Shown piece by piece: positions 46,440 through 58,900 of a stretch of 64,000 nucleotides of DNA. Under the pieces are notes generated by a model, which searched no databases, was not told the origin of the DNA, and saw only the letters and a list, made by a program, of their open reading frames with translations. The first letter of the stretch is position 1, and every line of letters begins with the position of its first letter. A program made the position numbers and the translations under genes. The stretch comes from Pachypanchax playfairii (taxonomy: Eukaryota > Chordata > Actinopteri > Cyprinodontiformes > Aplocheilidae), in contig SSNP01000007.1 in NCBI GenBank assembly GCA_006937955.1, positions 340,929 through 404,928 on the forward strand, read 5' to 3'.

Positions 46440-46657
46440 TAGCCCCTTTTCAGACAGGCCATGAAAAACAGCAATGTTCCCGACTTCATCTGTTATGCTT
46501 TTGAGTCTGAAAGCACCGTTCTGGAGTCTGTCTGCGTAATCTGTTCTGGAACCTTTCCCGCTGAAGACCTAGTAAGAAGAGACGTTTTCCGGTAGCTACA
46601 GTGTGTGCGTTCAAAACATCAGCAAATTTTCCCGAATGTCTGTCTGAAAACGGCTAT
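46440..46657. mobile_element. Short MITE with TAGCC...TTTTCAGACAG ends
   Basis: The left end TAGCCCCTTTTCAGACAGG and the right end CTGTCTGAAAACGGCTA are imperfect inverted repeats about 218 bp apart. No coding content. Superfamily not determined. Confidence 0.5.
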
Positions 46658-46659
46658 AC

Positions 46660-49600
46660 AAACTGTATGAGGAGCTTGTGTCTCGTCTTGGTCTCCCAAC
46701 TTCAAACTAACAAAAAACAATCAAAGTGTGTCTTTTTAAGTAAATCTGTTCAGTTTTGCTGCTGGATGTAGTGAAGCAGCCACAGATGTAACAAAAACAT
46801 CTGTATCATGTTTACAGTTCCTCCTGATCTGATCTGAAAAATGTCTCACAGCAGAGTGGAAGTGGAAATTACAAAGAACTGATCCAGATGGATCGACCTG
46901 AATCAGAATATAATAAAAACTTAATCAGAGTTGATTTTTCGGTGAAGAAAGACAAACTTCTACATACAAAATCTGATTTGAAGGCTGATGTCCAGTTGTT
47001 ACCAACTTCCTGTTTCAGTGCTGCAGCAGCTGCTGCTTCAGTTTGTTTCTGGCCCACCAGCATACCGGTTGGCTCCGAGGTCAATGATGCTGCCATCGCT
47101 CCAATGGCACGCATAGATAGACCCAAGGTGGTGCTCGAGCACCTGCCCCTCTAAAAATCCCCTCAGGATATTTTCAAAGGGTTAAACTTTAAAGTTAAAC
47201 TTAGAAACTATTTCAGTGGACAAAAAAAAGGGAAACTTTCCCCTTTCAGCGAATCTGCACACTGGATGACAAATATTCCCAGGATGTAACCATAATAAAA
47301 ATAAAGTTACGTGCTGTATTACATGTTAAAATGCACATTGTAAAACATGAATCATGAGTCGATAAAGCAGCAACAACTAAACCAGATGTGTCATTCTGAA
47401 TGGGCCGCTGAGGTAATGCAACCTGAGAGCAAGAATGAGGTCAAGCTTTTTATTTTTAAATAAAAGAAACAGTTATTATAAAAGCCGAGTCTGGATAAGT
47501 TAAACACCTCAGATTATGTGAAAAATACTCAACAAATTCCAGAGATAAAAGTGGGAGAAAATGACATGTCATGAATGTGATCATTGTTTCCTTTCCTTTG
47601 GTGTTTCACATCATAAAGCTCCGGGAATGCAGCTGCATCAGCGTTTGAGCTTCCACTAAATCCATTCAGACTCTTTGTTGTGCAGTCATTCAGATCGCTC
47701 AAGTGCACACAAACACACACTTACCTGCACGGCACCACACCTCAGCTATCAGCCATCGAGCGTGGTTCTGATAACCACGATCAACACACAACAACGCAGA
47801 GCCCAGCGAGCTGCATCTCTCTCAGCGTCTGCGGGGAATTTATTCCTCGTGAAGATTATCAGTCCCGGCGGATCTATGAACTATCAGATGGTGGTGAAAG
47901 TTTCATCCCTTTTGTGACACATTATTCTATCTCAACCGCTGTGAGACACCTTCCGCCATCTTGAGGAAAAAACACGACTTAATGGGCTCAAAGGAAACAT
48001 TCAGCTGTGTTTATGTAAAGAGCCCGGAGTACGTTGGAGACGCCGTGTCTCCTTTGAATCTGATGAGGTGTTTAACTCAGACCTGAAGCTACCAGAGTCT
48101 GATCAAACAGCTGCCAATATGAAAAAGGACTGCCGTATCCTCTAGGCACCTGGGGCTGTGTGAAGTGAACACCGCCGCTCGGGTTCCTCTCTCAACAGTC
48201 AGGCACCTCTTGGGTTGGAAACATTTTTTCATAATTGCATTTAATTCTATGTTAGGTGTCCCCACGGTGCCACTACTAAGGTTAAGGCTAAGCCTGAGAA
48301 GCTTTTCAACCTTTTTCATCTCATCTTTTCCTCGTTTAGCGTGTCATTCCTCCAGCTCTTGACAACACACAAGAAAACACACACAGACATTAACTTGCAT
48401 CCCTGTTATTGTCAATATTTGACAGATTCCCATGCACACGGTATTTTAATTAATTGTGTGTGTTATTTTGCGGGATCCCTTTGTTTTGGCATAATTTGGA
48501 AGCTGATGAATGCGATGGATCTGGGTTAAAAGTCTTTAATGAGAGAGGGATTTCCCCATTCGAAAACCTGAGTCATTGTTTCATTAAGATTGTCTTTCAT
48601 TTGACTTTTTTTTTTTTTCCTAAGAAGCTTAAAGTGTGAAGGCTCATTAGAGCCGTGACAGCTACGGGAAGGTTGCTTTTTTCTGTCTCATTTGCAGCTT
48701 TTGCAAGAGGATGTGTTGAACTGTAAAATGTTTTGGTCAGGGCTGAATTCATGAGAAAAGACTCTGGAAAGAATCCTTTATTGCATTTGTGGGGCCTCGT
48801 CTTGGTGGGTCAGGATTTCTTTCAGAAAAAAACAAACAAACAACAAAAACAGCAAAATAACCCAAACTGGCCGATATGTCAGGAAAAAATGGGTGAAAGT
48901 GTGCAGACGATATTCATGCCTCCACTTGTAAGTATGTGTTTGTACACAGAGAAACACACACATCACACGGTGCTTCTTCCGACTTTAAAATTAAAGGACA
49001 GATTCATTATAGGCTTAAAAAGTCAGCACTGGGAAGAAGAAACAGCCTTTTGAGAGATTAGTTTCAAATCTGAATAAAGAAGAACTAATTACGGGGTGAT
49101 TCACGACAATAACAATGTAGCAATTGCTAAAGTAAATTAAAAGGTATCATAAAAGTATAAACTCATTCTCATGAAAGTATCCAGAGGAGTGTTATGAGAG
49201 GAGTTAATGATACAGTTGTAAACATACGAGAGCCCCCAGTAGGCGCTATCAGTCTTCTTTCTGCTCTCCCAGAACATGTTTGGTGCCGGCAACAGGCCCC
49301 AAGGCGTGTTAGGAACAAATGTGCATTCCTTTCTGCGTGATTTAAAAGAGTAGCCTCATCTTTTTAAAAAAGAAAAAACCCCAAAAAATCATTTAGTTGA
49401 TCGGAGACAAGCGAGAGACATTCATTGATCAAAAACAACACTTCACAAAGTTCAAGTCACATGATCGTTCAAGACATTTGACCTTATCTGCAAATCTGTG
49501 CAAGTTGTGTAAGGAACTGTAAGGATTTTTTTTTTTATTATTATTTAAACGCTTCACTCAGTTGATAAGGCTGAGTTTCATACAACAAAACATGACCACA

Positions 49601-51400
49601 TCTGTGCATCTCTAGTTCTTTAATCAAGGCTCTCTGGTACATGAAAGTTGCAAGCTACAAACGTGCATGCAGACACAGGTATGCACAAAGAGAGCAGCCC
49701 CGAGCCCACAATTCAATGGAAATGAAGCCCTTCAACTGTGGCCTGAGTGTCCAGATGCATATCTACTGAGGAAAAAAAAAACAAAACTTTCATGTACTCA
49801 CATTCATGATAATAAACACTAAAACTTTATTCCCTCGTACTCGTTTCACCTGAGTGTGTTTATTTAGAGTCGTTTTGCAGATATTCGTTAATGAAATTGG
49901 GCTCGAATCCAGTTTGTAACATGACGTCATGTGAAAGTGTTTGTTTTATGTAACAGGCTGAAAGTGGGACAGTCGGGCTGATGCTGAGCACCTGATGCAG
50001 TCAGGCTGAGAGGAGCTGCAGCAGGAGCAGATTCAGACCTGTAGATCCACACGGACCCGGATCACCCTCCATAAGAAAAACAGCAGCATCAGCCAAAGTA
50101 GAACTGCTGATGAGATAAATACCACAGCAGATTATTTCAGTCATATGACGATTTGCATGACTGTTTTTGCCATGATGCTGTAGTACTTTGATTATATCTA
50201 CAACTATTTTCATTTAAAGCAAACAAAGTTAAACTGTTTGTGGAAAAAATGGACAAAGTCTCTTTCTGCTACACGTTCCTCCTGTAGAACAACCTGATGA
50301 GAGAACGAGGGAAACCTCTTCAATTCGAAGGCTGATTTTTGTACTTCCAACATAAAAGCCCTGATATTTAGAGCAAATGATGCTGAAGTCTTTGTGTTTC
50401 TTCGTGAGTCGCAGCTCGTTTCTCTGAGACACTTTAGATCAAAAGGAAAGAAGGAATGAAGAAGAAAGGTGACGCAGTCTTATTTACTTTGGCTGGGTGC
50501 TTATCTGACTGGGTGATATTTGTTTGGAGAAACACACGACTTTTGGGTGGCCTCGAAAGTCAAATCTCAGATATGCAACTGTGACTGTACGTCAGTCTCG
50601 GATTTGAATTGAATCTTCGGATCCGGAAAACATTTTGTTTGTTATCTTATGAAACTGTTCCTGTAGTTTTCAAGTGCACCTTTTGTCTGTGGGGTAAATT
50701 CATGATGGGAAAAGATCCTTGTCTTGATAGACCGTGTCACACCGAACCGTTTTCTTTAGGCTCGTCTCTCAGGGTGAATATTTCAAAATGAACATTCAAT
50801 CATTTTTCTTTTCCCTTCTTCTTCTTCTTCTTCTTTTTTTTATGGCAGTCCATTCTACCGTTTGCAAGCTTCCTCTTTACTGAAGGATTTTACCTGCAGG
50901 GCTATGTTTTCTGCAGTTTTGTTCAACTCTGCCTCATTGACTCTAATATGAGCTTCCTGAATTGACTTGTTCCCACAGGAGCTGGGGATTTAAAATCATT
51001 TCAAAGATGCATGATGAAAATTCACATCTTTGTGGTTTGAAGTACCGGAATTTATTGCAGTTTCTTCCTGTAGGCTTTAATTAAAACTTCAAGGTCAGTT
51101 AGATGTGGCAAACACCGAAAAGCACCAACAGAAAACATCATGGAAGATGTTTTTAATGAGTATTTATTCAGTTGTGCGGATCAATTTGCGTCTTTCTATT
51201 ATAAATGTTTTACGTAAGATGCTTGTAATATTTTGGGGACTTCACCGAAAGACAGTGGGGTCTGTAGTTGTGGATGTCAGTTAGCTAGACAGAATCACTC
51301 TGTTTATTTAAAGGTGGGATATGGAACATGAACACCACAGCTACATCTGGTGCACACACGCCGCAGCCACAACAACAAAACAAGACCTCAAGCCGTCAGG
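46660..51400. other. Gene-poor region, nothing recognised
   Basis: Contains AT-rich sequence and a (CTT)n tract at about 50818-50836. Scattered short open frames (for example 46869-47126, 47680-47964) look like no known protein. Conserved non-coding elements could be present, but conservation cannot be judged from one sequence. Confidence 0.35.
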
Positions 51401-51404
51401 GTTC

Positions 51405-51905
51405 CAGGTAGAGCCCTGCTGGGGCCTGTATTCTGAGCCCGAGCTCAGCCTGGCCCGATAGGTTTTCAGATTTAACAAGCCTGAACCCGGCCCGCCCCCT
51501 TTTCTTGTGCATGATCGAACAACCCAGTAACAGTTGACCTTATTTACATACAAAAACATGCAGAAATAGAACAGCATCAACAGTGTCGGAGGCAAGTCCA
51601 GTCCTCCTCTCCTCGATGACCCGTCAGCTGCACTAAACACACGCTCCTTGCTGCTGCTGCAGGGACATTCAACACCGAGCGGGCCAGACGTGTCTTTAGC
51701 AGTAACTCCAGAGATAGTCGCTGGCGTTTGGAGTGTGAGAGAGCAGGTGGCCAGCGAGAGAGGGAGTGGGAAGAGTGGGTGTTGCATTCAAATGTCGCCA
51801 TTTAAGTTGGATAAACAATGAACACAACACGTCACTTTAAATTGCAGGTAAAAAAATGCCCGAGCCCGGCCCATGTCCGCCCCCGAGGGGCCCGAAGCCT
51901 GGATA
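51405..51905 (-). mobile_element. hAT transposon relic
   Basis: The minus strand around 51706-51541 encodes, across two frameshifts, the hAT dimerisation signature: ARSVLNVPA, then SSSKERVFSAAD, then VIEERRTGLASDTVDAVLF. It is flanked by GAGCCCGGCCC-type GC-rich segments near 51437-51500 and 51856-51900 that resemble ends of such elements. Only the C-terminal part of a transposase remains. Confidence 0.75.
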
Positions 51906-54900
51906 ATTTTTAAAGGAAATAGTGTATTTTCATTCTACACCCCTCTAAACACCCTGTGGAGGTATTATGTTGTTAGAAATATTGCTTCTTATGAGAATGT
52001 TCCATGTTTCACCTTTAATTAAAGGACACTTGCTGAATGAGGTCACCATTCTCGTGGCTCATTTGTATGTGTGAGTCTGGGGATCAAATTTGGGTTAAAG
52101 ACTCATTCAGATGAAGATCGTGTTTTTCATGTTGTTAATATTTTCTTGTGCCATTTTTCTGATGCTAGAGGACATATATTAAGAATATCAAGCTCAAAAT
52201 GGCATTTCTGAGTATTTCTGCATTCAAATCTCTCTAAATCAGCGGTAGACGCAAAAAAGAAGGCATTTGTGACGTAGAAAAGCCACAGGATGGGCCAAAA
52301 AGGAACACGTGCAGGGAATCAGGGTTTACTCGAGGCTCACAAAGGAATGTTGTACAGTTCCACTCAGAGACCAGTTCTGGATTGGACTGTTTCCTCATTG
52401 GTCCGCAGCAGAACAGTGAGCACAGGAACAGCTAATGATTAGGACAGACAGGGAAGAATTCCAATTGTTTGAGCTTTTTATCATTATTTTAAGTTATTTA
52501 GATCATGGGATGCGCGTTACAGATATAGTATATAACATTTATTGATGCTGACCATGACGTGCTCAGTTGTTTGTTAATATAAATACTAACTCTATCAAAT
52601 AAAAATGAATGAGGAAGAAGAGTTTGTTTCAGGGATTTTAAATGGGTTGTGGTTGTTGACATCGGATGAGCTGGTCTGAGAAAAATCAGGTGTTCTCTCA
52701 AGTTCACAGAGAAGGATCCATAAAGGAGAAAACATCCAGTGGGTCAGAGGAGAAAGGGCAACGATAGCTCAAGACAACTCTTGTTATGACCAATATGAGG
52801 AACAACTTCTCTTCACTTCTACACTACACTCTGTGAGTTCACGTGCCCTGACGTTTCAAGGCTGAGCTGCTGAGCGTGGCATGTTTAGAAGTGTGGAGAT
52901 TTCATGAATGGACTTATTGCACAGGTGGTATCCTGTCACAGTCCCACAGAGTTCACTGAGCTGCTGAGAGCGACGGTCTGCAGGTCAATGATTTTATACA
53001 CCTCTGACTACAGATGTAATAGGAACATCTGCATTCATGGGCGACTTGAGGGTCCTGGTTTATACAGCACTATATTACCAAAAGCATTGAGAAACCCTTC
53101 ATAGGCTACATCACTGAGTGGGGTCAGCTCTTGCTGCGGTGCAAAGTGAGCTGGACTGGGCAGCTTTCTGCTGAGTAAATGGCTACAAACTTCCAAACTT
53201 CATGTGGTCTTCAGATTAGCTCCAGAACAAAGCCACATGGAATGGGTTTCCATGACTACGCAGCTGCATCCATCACCAAGATTAATGTGAAACATCAGGT
53301 GTTGTTAAGCAAGCTGCCTCTGGACTCAGTGGAGACAGTCACTGGATCATTTTGTGTCCTTGAAGGCTTAAACTAATTTAACAGCTGTAATCTATTTGTG
53401 GTCAGAAGCTCTGGAGCTGGTGTTTCATACCTGACATCTCATCAGCATGGTGCAAGGCGGGCATTCCTCTCAAACTGCTCGGCTCTCGCAGCCAACCAGC
53501 GCTGGAATGCATTCTGTCTGCTTTAAGTGGATTTGAACAAGGGTAATAAATTTTCTGTGGGTGAGCAATGCACAGAGTTGTATAATGATGAAGAGTTGAG
53601 GCTTGCCTTGGAAGAAACAATGTCACTGAAGTAATGAGCTGGCTTGGAGTGTTTGTTATTTCAAAAGGCATTTTTCCTCTTCAAGGTGCAATCGTCATAC
53701 GGCTGTGGACTGTGCTGTGGCATGTTGTGCTCACAGGAGGAAGGAAAAAAAAGAGGCGGAGAGGGATTTGCTCTCAGTGTTCCCAAAAATTCTGTCAGTC
53801 TGAGAAAACAACAGAAACCCAAAAATAGTGTGCCTCTGCATGATACAATATTCTTCATCACCTTTCACCCCGCCGAAGATAATAATTGTATAAAAATACT
53901 TTTAAAACGGCAGAATCTGTTTGGATTGTTAAACGTAAATGGAAATTTTAAGAAGAAAACCTTGATTAAAGTCATAACTCACACATGAAAGGGTTAAAAA
54001 CTGTCATATTTACCAGATCAACATGATTAAAAAAAAAAGAAATATTTAATTAGCAGTTGTTATCAGTCAGAGTGTACAGACAGCTAATCTTTCTAATAAA
54101 CTGAGAACACATCAACCTTCTCAAACCCCCTCGGGCTATTTAAAGCACGTGTCTGTGTTTTGGCATCTGCCCTGAACTATACGCCAGTTGACGGTAACCA
54201 CTTGATTAGTTGATTACACCATCGGGCACGTCTCATATCTGTTTGTACAATCAGGCAGGTGGAAAACAGCACAAGTTCTTCAGTCAGTCTGTTTACCTTT
54301 GTCCCAAAATCCGCAGTCTGACTGAATCTTTAGCTCTTTCTAACAGCAAACACGAAGTTCTGATTGCGTTCTCAGGTGGTTTCGTGGGAGGATTGATCTG
54401 ACTTCACGGCAGCCTGTTTAATGCAGCCTCTCCCACGTGTGAAACAGTTACACAGGTTGGCACACAACTCTGCTAGAAAATGTTGTTCTCCTTCTCATTC
54501 AGTGCATAAATTCAGGTGGACTAAACATTGGCTGACAGCCGTTAACACAGAGTTCTCAGAAAGCATGTGTTTTTCGAATGTGCGCTCAGCCAGTCAGGCC
54601 CAGTCCTCCATGCTGGGCTGAAACCTCTGTCAGTGTGGCCCTCTCAGATGGAATTACTGTCATAGTTGGTGGGATGACTCTCTTCAGGTGATAAAAGAGG
54701 TGTTGATACAGGAGCATCTGGCAGACTTCGCAGCTCCAGACAGATTCTGCTCTCACTCAAATCTATCAAACCACAGACAGCATCTGTTTGGGCTGCAGAT
54801 TAGCCTAGTTAGCTGACATTGTGATTTTCAAAGCTTGTTTCTTGTGCAGAGCAAAATATTGATTTTGTTGATACAACTTGGTTAGATCATAAATTTCCCC

Positions 54901-56640
54901 TAAGGATGCGGAGGTGGGGGCGTTCACACTATCTTCAGCTTCTAAAATAAGCTGGGTTTTTCCTAAATATGCTGCCTGAGGCGCATTTACAAAAAAAAAA
55001 AAAAAAAAGTTTTGATTGATTACCAGGATTTAGGGAAGAATCTCACACAATTTAACACAAATCATGAAAGACTGCAAAAATAAACCACAGGGATGTTCGA
55101 TGTCAGTAGCGTTTAGAGTAGTTTGAAACAGAACGACTGCTGATGTTGACAGATGTGTTGATTCTAATTTGACTGATGGTGGCTGAAAATTTTCACTGAC
55201 TGTTCACATCAAGGAAAGTCCGACGACAGATTAAGACCTGTGAAGAAGTTTAAACCTGGTGATAAAATAGGACGACCCTTCAGGTGTGCACCACTCACAG
55301 TTTCATCAGTATACTGTATGTGTTTCTCTGCTTTCAGTTACACTCATAGAAGCAAGCAAAGACACCTCTTCTGTCTCTCAAATGGATCCAAAACCCCTCA
55401 GGTCCTAAAGCCATTTTTCATGTAATTACAGAAAACCTGTCTGACTGGCTTTGAGGCAGCATGTGAGAGGACGAATAGAGACTTTCCTGCACTGCTTACG
55501 TTACATCTAACTAGCTAGCAAACAGCTAATATCTCACTTTTTGCAGACACTGGTCCAGATTTTTCTCTTTTTGTTGTGGCTTTTAAATTATTTGGAGGTG
55601 TGACAATGCAGCTGGTTGAGCAGCTTGAAGGAAATGCTGTTCCAACCCCTTAAGGTTCTTTCATAATCTCATCTCAAATGTGGCTTGATTTGAAATTAAA
55701 CCTGCTGCCAAACTCAACAGCCCACCAGACAGATTCAACATTAGCTTTCTGGGATATTTCAGAGGTGTTTTGCATGTTTCCAAGCTTTTAGCCATGCTGT
55801 TTGTGCTTGTGTGCAAAAATTTTCCACACGAATATATCACCGTATGACCAATACTGACAACTACAGTCTGCTGCAGAGAGGGATACAAGAGAAAAGGAAT
55901 TTCCCCTGGGACACAGCAGCTCAGACTCTGTGAACTGACGCTGTTTTGGGATGTGCAGCAAGTCTGCAGCAGCACTGAGGTCATGTTTGTCTCTCACTCT
56001 CGTTATGATAAACCAGTCAATACCGGTCTGAAATACCTGTCACATTCTGACTCTCCTCCATTTCTTTTTTCTTCAGAAAGTGTCCAGTTTTATAAGAACT
56101 GTGCATAATGAAGTGACAGAGACTACTCTTCTCATCCCATCATTGTTTCCTAAACATTCCCCACAATCATGGAAGAGTACACGTTCATGTCTGTAAAAGC
56201 CAAAAGGAAGATGTTTTTTGTAGTTTTCTGCATATTAACTTTGATAATTGTGCTTTTCAGTTTGCTTTGCAGGAACTTTTTGACCCAGTGGCTTGTTGCA
56301 GTTAGTTAGTGTTTCTCTGTTTCTCCTACTGCTGCCTTTGCAAGTCTGCCACCTGCAGCCAGCTTCATCTCTGGCAGGCTACTCTCTGATTCAGAGGTCA
56401 GCTATCGCTTGCACGAGTTCTAGCAGTTGCATTATTGTTTATGTGGGTCATGGTTTTAGTTTTTGCAAACATATTTTGTTAAAGACTTGACTTTCAGATA
56501 TTGTTAATCTATTGTAGATGTTTTTTTTTAGACCTATAACTTCTTTTTCTTTCCTTGATTTTCCTGTTTTTCTCATTTTTAGGCACTCACATTGCAATGA
56601 TGTAATGATCAGATCCAAGAACTTGAGGGGACAAAATGAA
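51906..56640. other. Gene-poor region, nothing recognised
   Basis: AT-rich with homopolymers (A19 near 54990). No gene, RNA or named repeat was recognised. Confidence 0.35.
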
Positions 56641-56659
56641 TCACAAAAAAGTCAAAATG

Positions 56660-58163
56660 CAAAGAATTTAATTCAATTCAGTTTACGTGTAAAGTGCCAA
56701 TTTACAACAAAAATTATTTTCAAGCACTACACAGACGCAACAATTTATATCAACAGGTCCAGATACAAAACCAGTTATACGATCAGTTCAATCCATTTAT
56801 AATAGGATGAATTGTATAATGCCAGTTAATAAAATATTTTATTATCTAAAGAAATCTCTAGATTGTGTTGAATCTTGATTTTAGTCCAATGCCCCATCCT
56901 GAGCTGCATGTAGAGGCGACGGTGGGAAGTAAGAGGAAGAAACTTCCAGCAGAACCCAGCAGGGTCTGAGAGGACAGGAAAGAGGCACAAGCACAGAAGG
57001 ATTGGACCGCTCGTCATCTATAGAAAGAGAAACAGAGTTCAGATTAATGGCAGCAATATAAACAATAATAAACATGGAGAGTAAAACCAGCAGAGTGAAG
57101 ACGTGTGGTCAGTATGTCCTCTGGCAGTCTGAGACTATAGCAGCATAACTAAAGGGAAAGCTTGGAAGAACCCAAGCTAACTCTGACTATAGGATTGTGT
57201 AAAAAGGAAAGTTTTAAGTCTACACAAGGTGTCTGCCTCACGGATAAAAACTGGAAGCTGGTTCCACAGGAGAGGAGCCTGATAACTGAAAGCTCTTCCT
57301 CCTATTCTACTTTTAGAAACTTTAGGAACCACAAGCAGACCTGCAGTCCTGTTAAAAACATATGGAACAACAACACCCCTAAAATAAGAAAACTGTTATG
57401 TGTTGGAAATTAAATTTTAAACTTTGTTCTGGATTTTACAGGGAGCCAATGAAGTGATGCTAAAACTGGAGGAATTTGATCTCTCCTTCTAACTTTCATC
57501 AGAACTCTGGCAGCAGCATTTTGGATCAGCTGGAGATCTTTACAGAACTATTAGAACATCCTAATAACAGATAATTGCAACAGTCAAGTCTAGAAGTAGA
57601 AAATACATGGATTAATGTTTCTGCATCACTTTGGGTCTGAAAGCTTCTAATTTTAATAGTATTATGCAGGTGGAAGAAGATTGTCCTGGTAACTTGATAT
57701 GTATGACAGGTGAATGAGACCAGTAAGGGACTCAGTATAACCTCTGTGTTTAAAAACAGAAAATGAACTGTCATCCAGTTTTTTGTCTTTAACAAATGCT
57801 TGTAATCTAATCAGCTGATTAAATTCTTCAGGTTTCACAGACGGATATAACTTGGCATCATCAGCATAATAATGGAAATGTATTCCTTGTTGTCAAATAT
57901 TTTTACCTAATGCACATAGTCATTGAGTATTGGTCCGAATACCAGACTCTGAGGAACACCAGGACTGACTCTGGTGCATGAAGAAGATTCATTATTAAAT
58001 TAAAAAAAAACAGGAATCTGTCAGAGGAGTATGGGTAAAACTATGTGCTGTTCCTTGAATACAATATCATGATCGGTAGAATATTGTGATCTGTAGCTCT
58101 GAGATCTAACAGGACAAACACAGACACAAGTCCACTGTCTGAGGCCTTGAGACTGTCATTAGA
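56660..58163 (-). mobile_element. Antisense LINE (L2-like) reverse transcriptase relic, 3' part
   Basis: On the minus strand a recognisable C-terminal LINE ORF2 stretch remains (QSDAETLIHVFSTSRLDCCN, then LLLGCSNSSVK), and several antisense motifs match a common teleost LINE (GAGCCTGATAACTGAAAGCT, GGAACCACAAGCAGACCTGC, AGTCCACTGTCTGAGGCC). Several frameshifts and deletions make it non-functional. It continues at 58690 beyond an inserted MITE. Confidence 0.75.
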
Positions 58164-58685
58164 AACTTTGTGGTTATTTCTTACTTATTAACCTGTAATA
58201 TGAAACATTTTATATCTAAAAAACCTTAGGAAACACTGATTAACAGACCTTTCAATATATCTGAGTTAAGCTTCGTCAGGCTCTCGGGCTGTAACTCATT
58301 AATATTCATTATTCGAATTTGCTGGACTCAGATTAGCTAACAAACTAGCCTATGAGAGCAAGGCATACTGTTTCCTGCCCCGCTGTGCATGGCAACAGTG
58401 CACATAGTCTCTTCCGGTTTATGTCTTATGCTACAGCTTTTAGCCAGCAGCATGCTAGGCATGGTTTCAAACTAGGCATGGAGATGCCGAATACTAACGA
58501 ACAAAGGAGTTGTGATGAAACAGATACAAGCCGTTCAGACTCGGGAGAACTCGGGTGTTATCGCCATCTGCGTAGTTTGAGAGATTAAAACTGAAAGAGA
58601 AGTTGTTGACCTGTTTTCACTCCCACTATGAAGGTAAGAACACCTGTGGAGCTAAAATATTCAACAGAAACCTCAGGAAAAAAAA
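58164..58685 (+). mobile_element. TTAA MITE, copy D (both ends lost), inside the LINE relic
   Basis: Matches copies A-C from CTTTGTGGTTATTTCTTA to AACCTCAGGAAA but lacks both terminal repeats. It keeps the short reading frame NTNEQRSCDETDT to RHLRSLRD and the ATGAAG|GTAAGA donor. CAGATTAGCT groups it with copy B. Confidence 0.8.
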
Positions 58686-58900
58686 TCCTGACTGAAATGC
58701 CTAAAAAAAACAAGGTTTGTTAAATAAAGGCTTCATTACAGCCTTTAAAGTGTGAGCTGTATATCCATTTACTAAAGATATGTTGATCAGGACAAATATG
58801 TGGATGTTAATTAATGAAAAAAACTCCTTTAACAGTTTGTTAACATATTGATGGTTTAGAGCTATGTGAATCTAATAGAACACTAAACACTATTTAGTCT
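58686..58900 (-). mobile_element. Continuation of the LINE relic
   Basis: AATCCTGACTGAAATGCCT, GCTTCATTACAGCCTTTAAA and ACTAAAGATATGTTGATCA match, in order, the next part of the same teleost LINE on the antisense strand, so the MITE copy D interrupts it. Confidence 0.6.

Noticed and set aside
47680..47964. 94-residue open frame in the gene-poor tract
   Set aside because: Overlaps another open frame, has no domain and no gene structure; could be conserved non-coding DNA but not supported as a gene.
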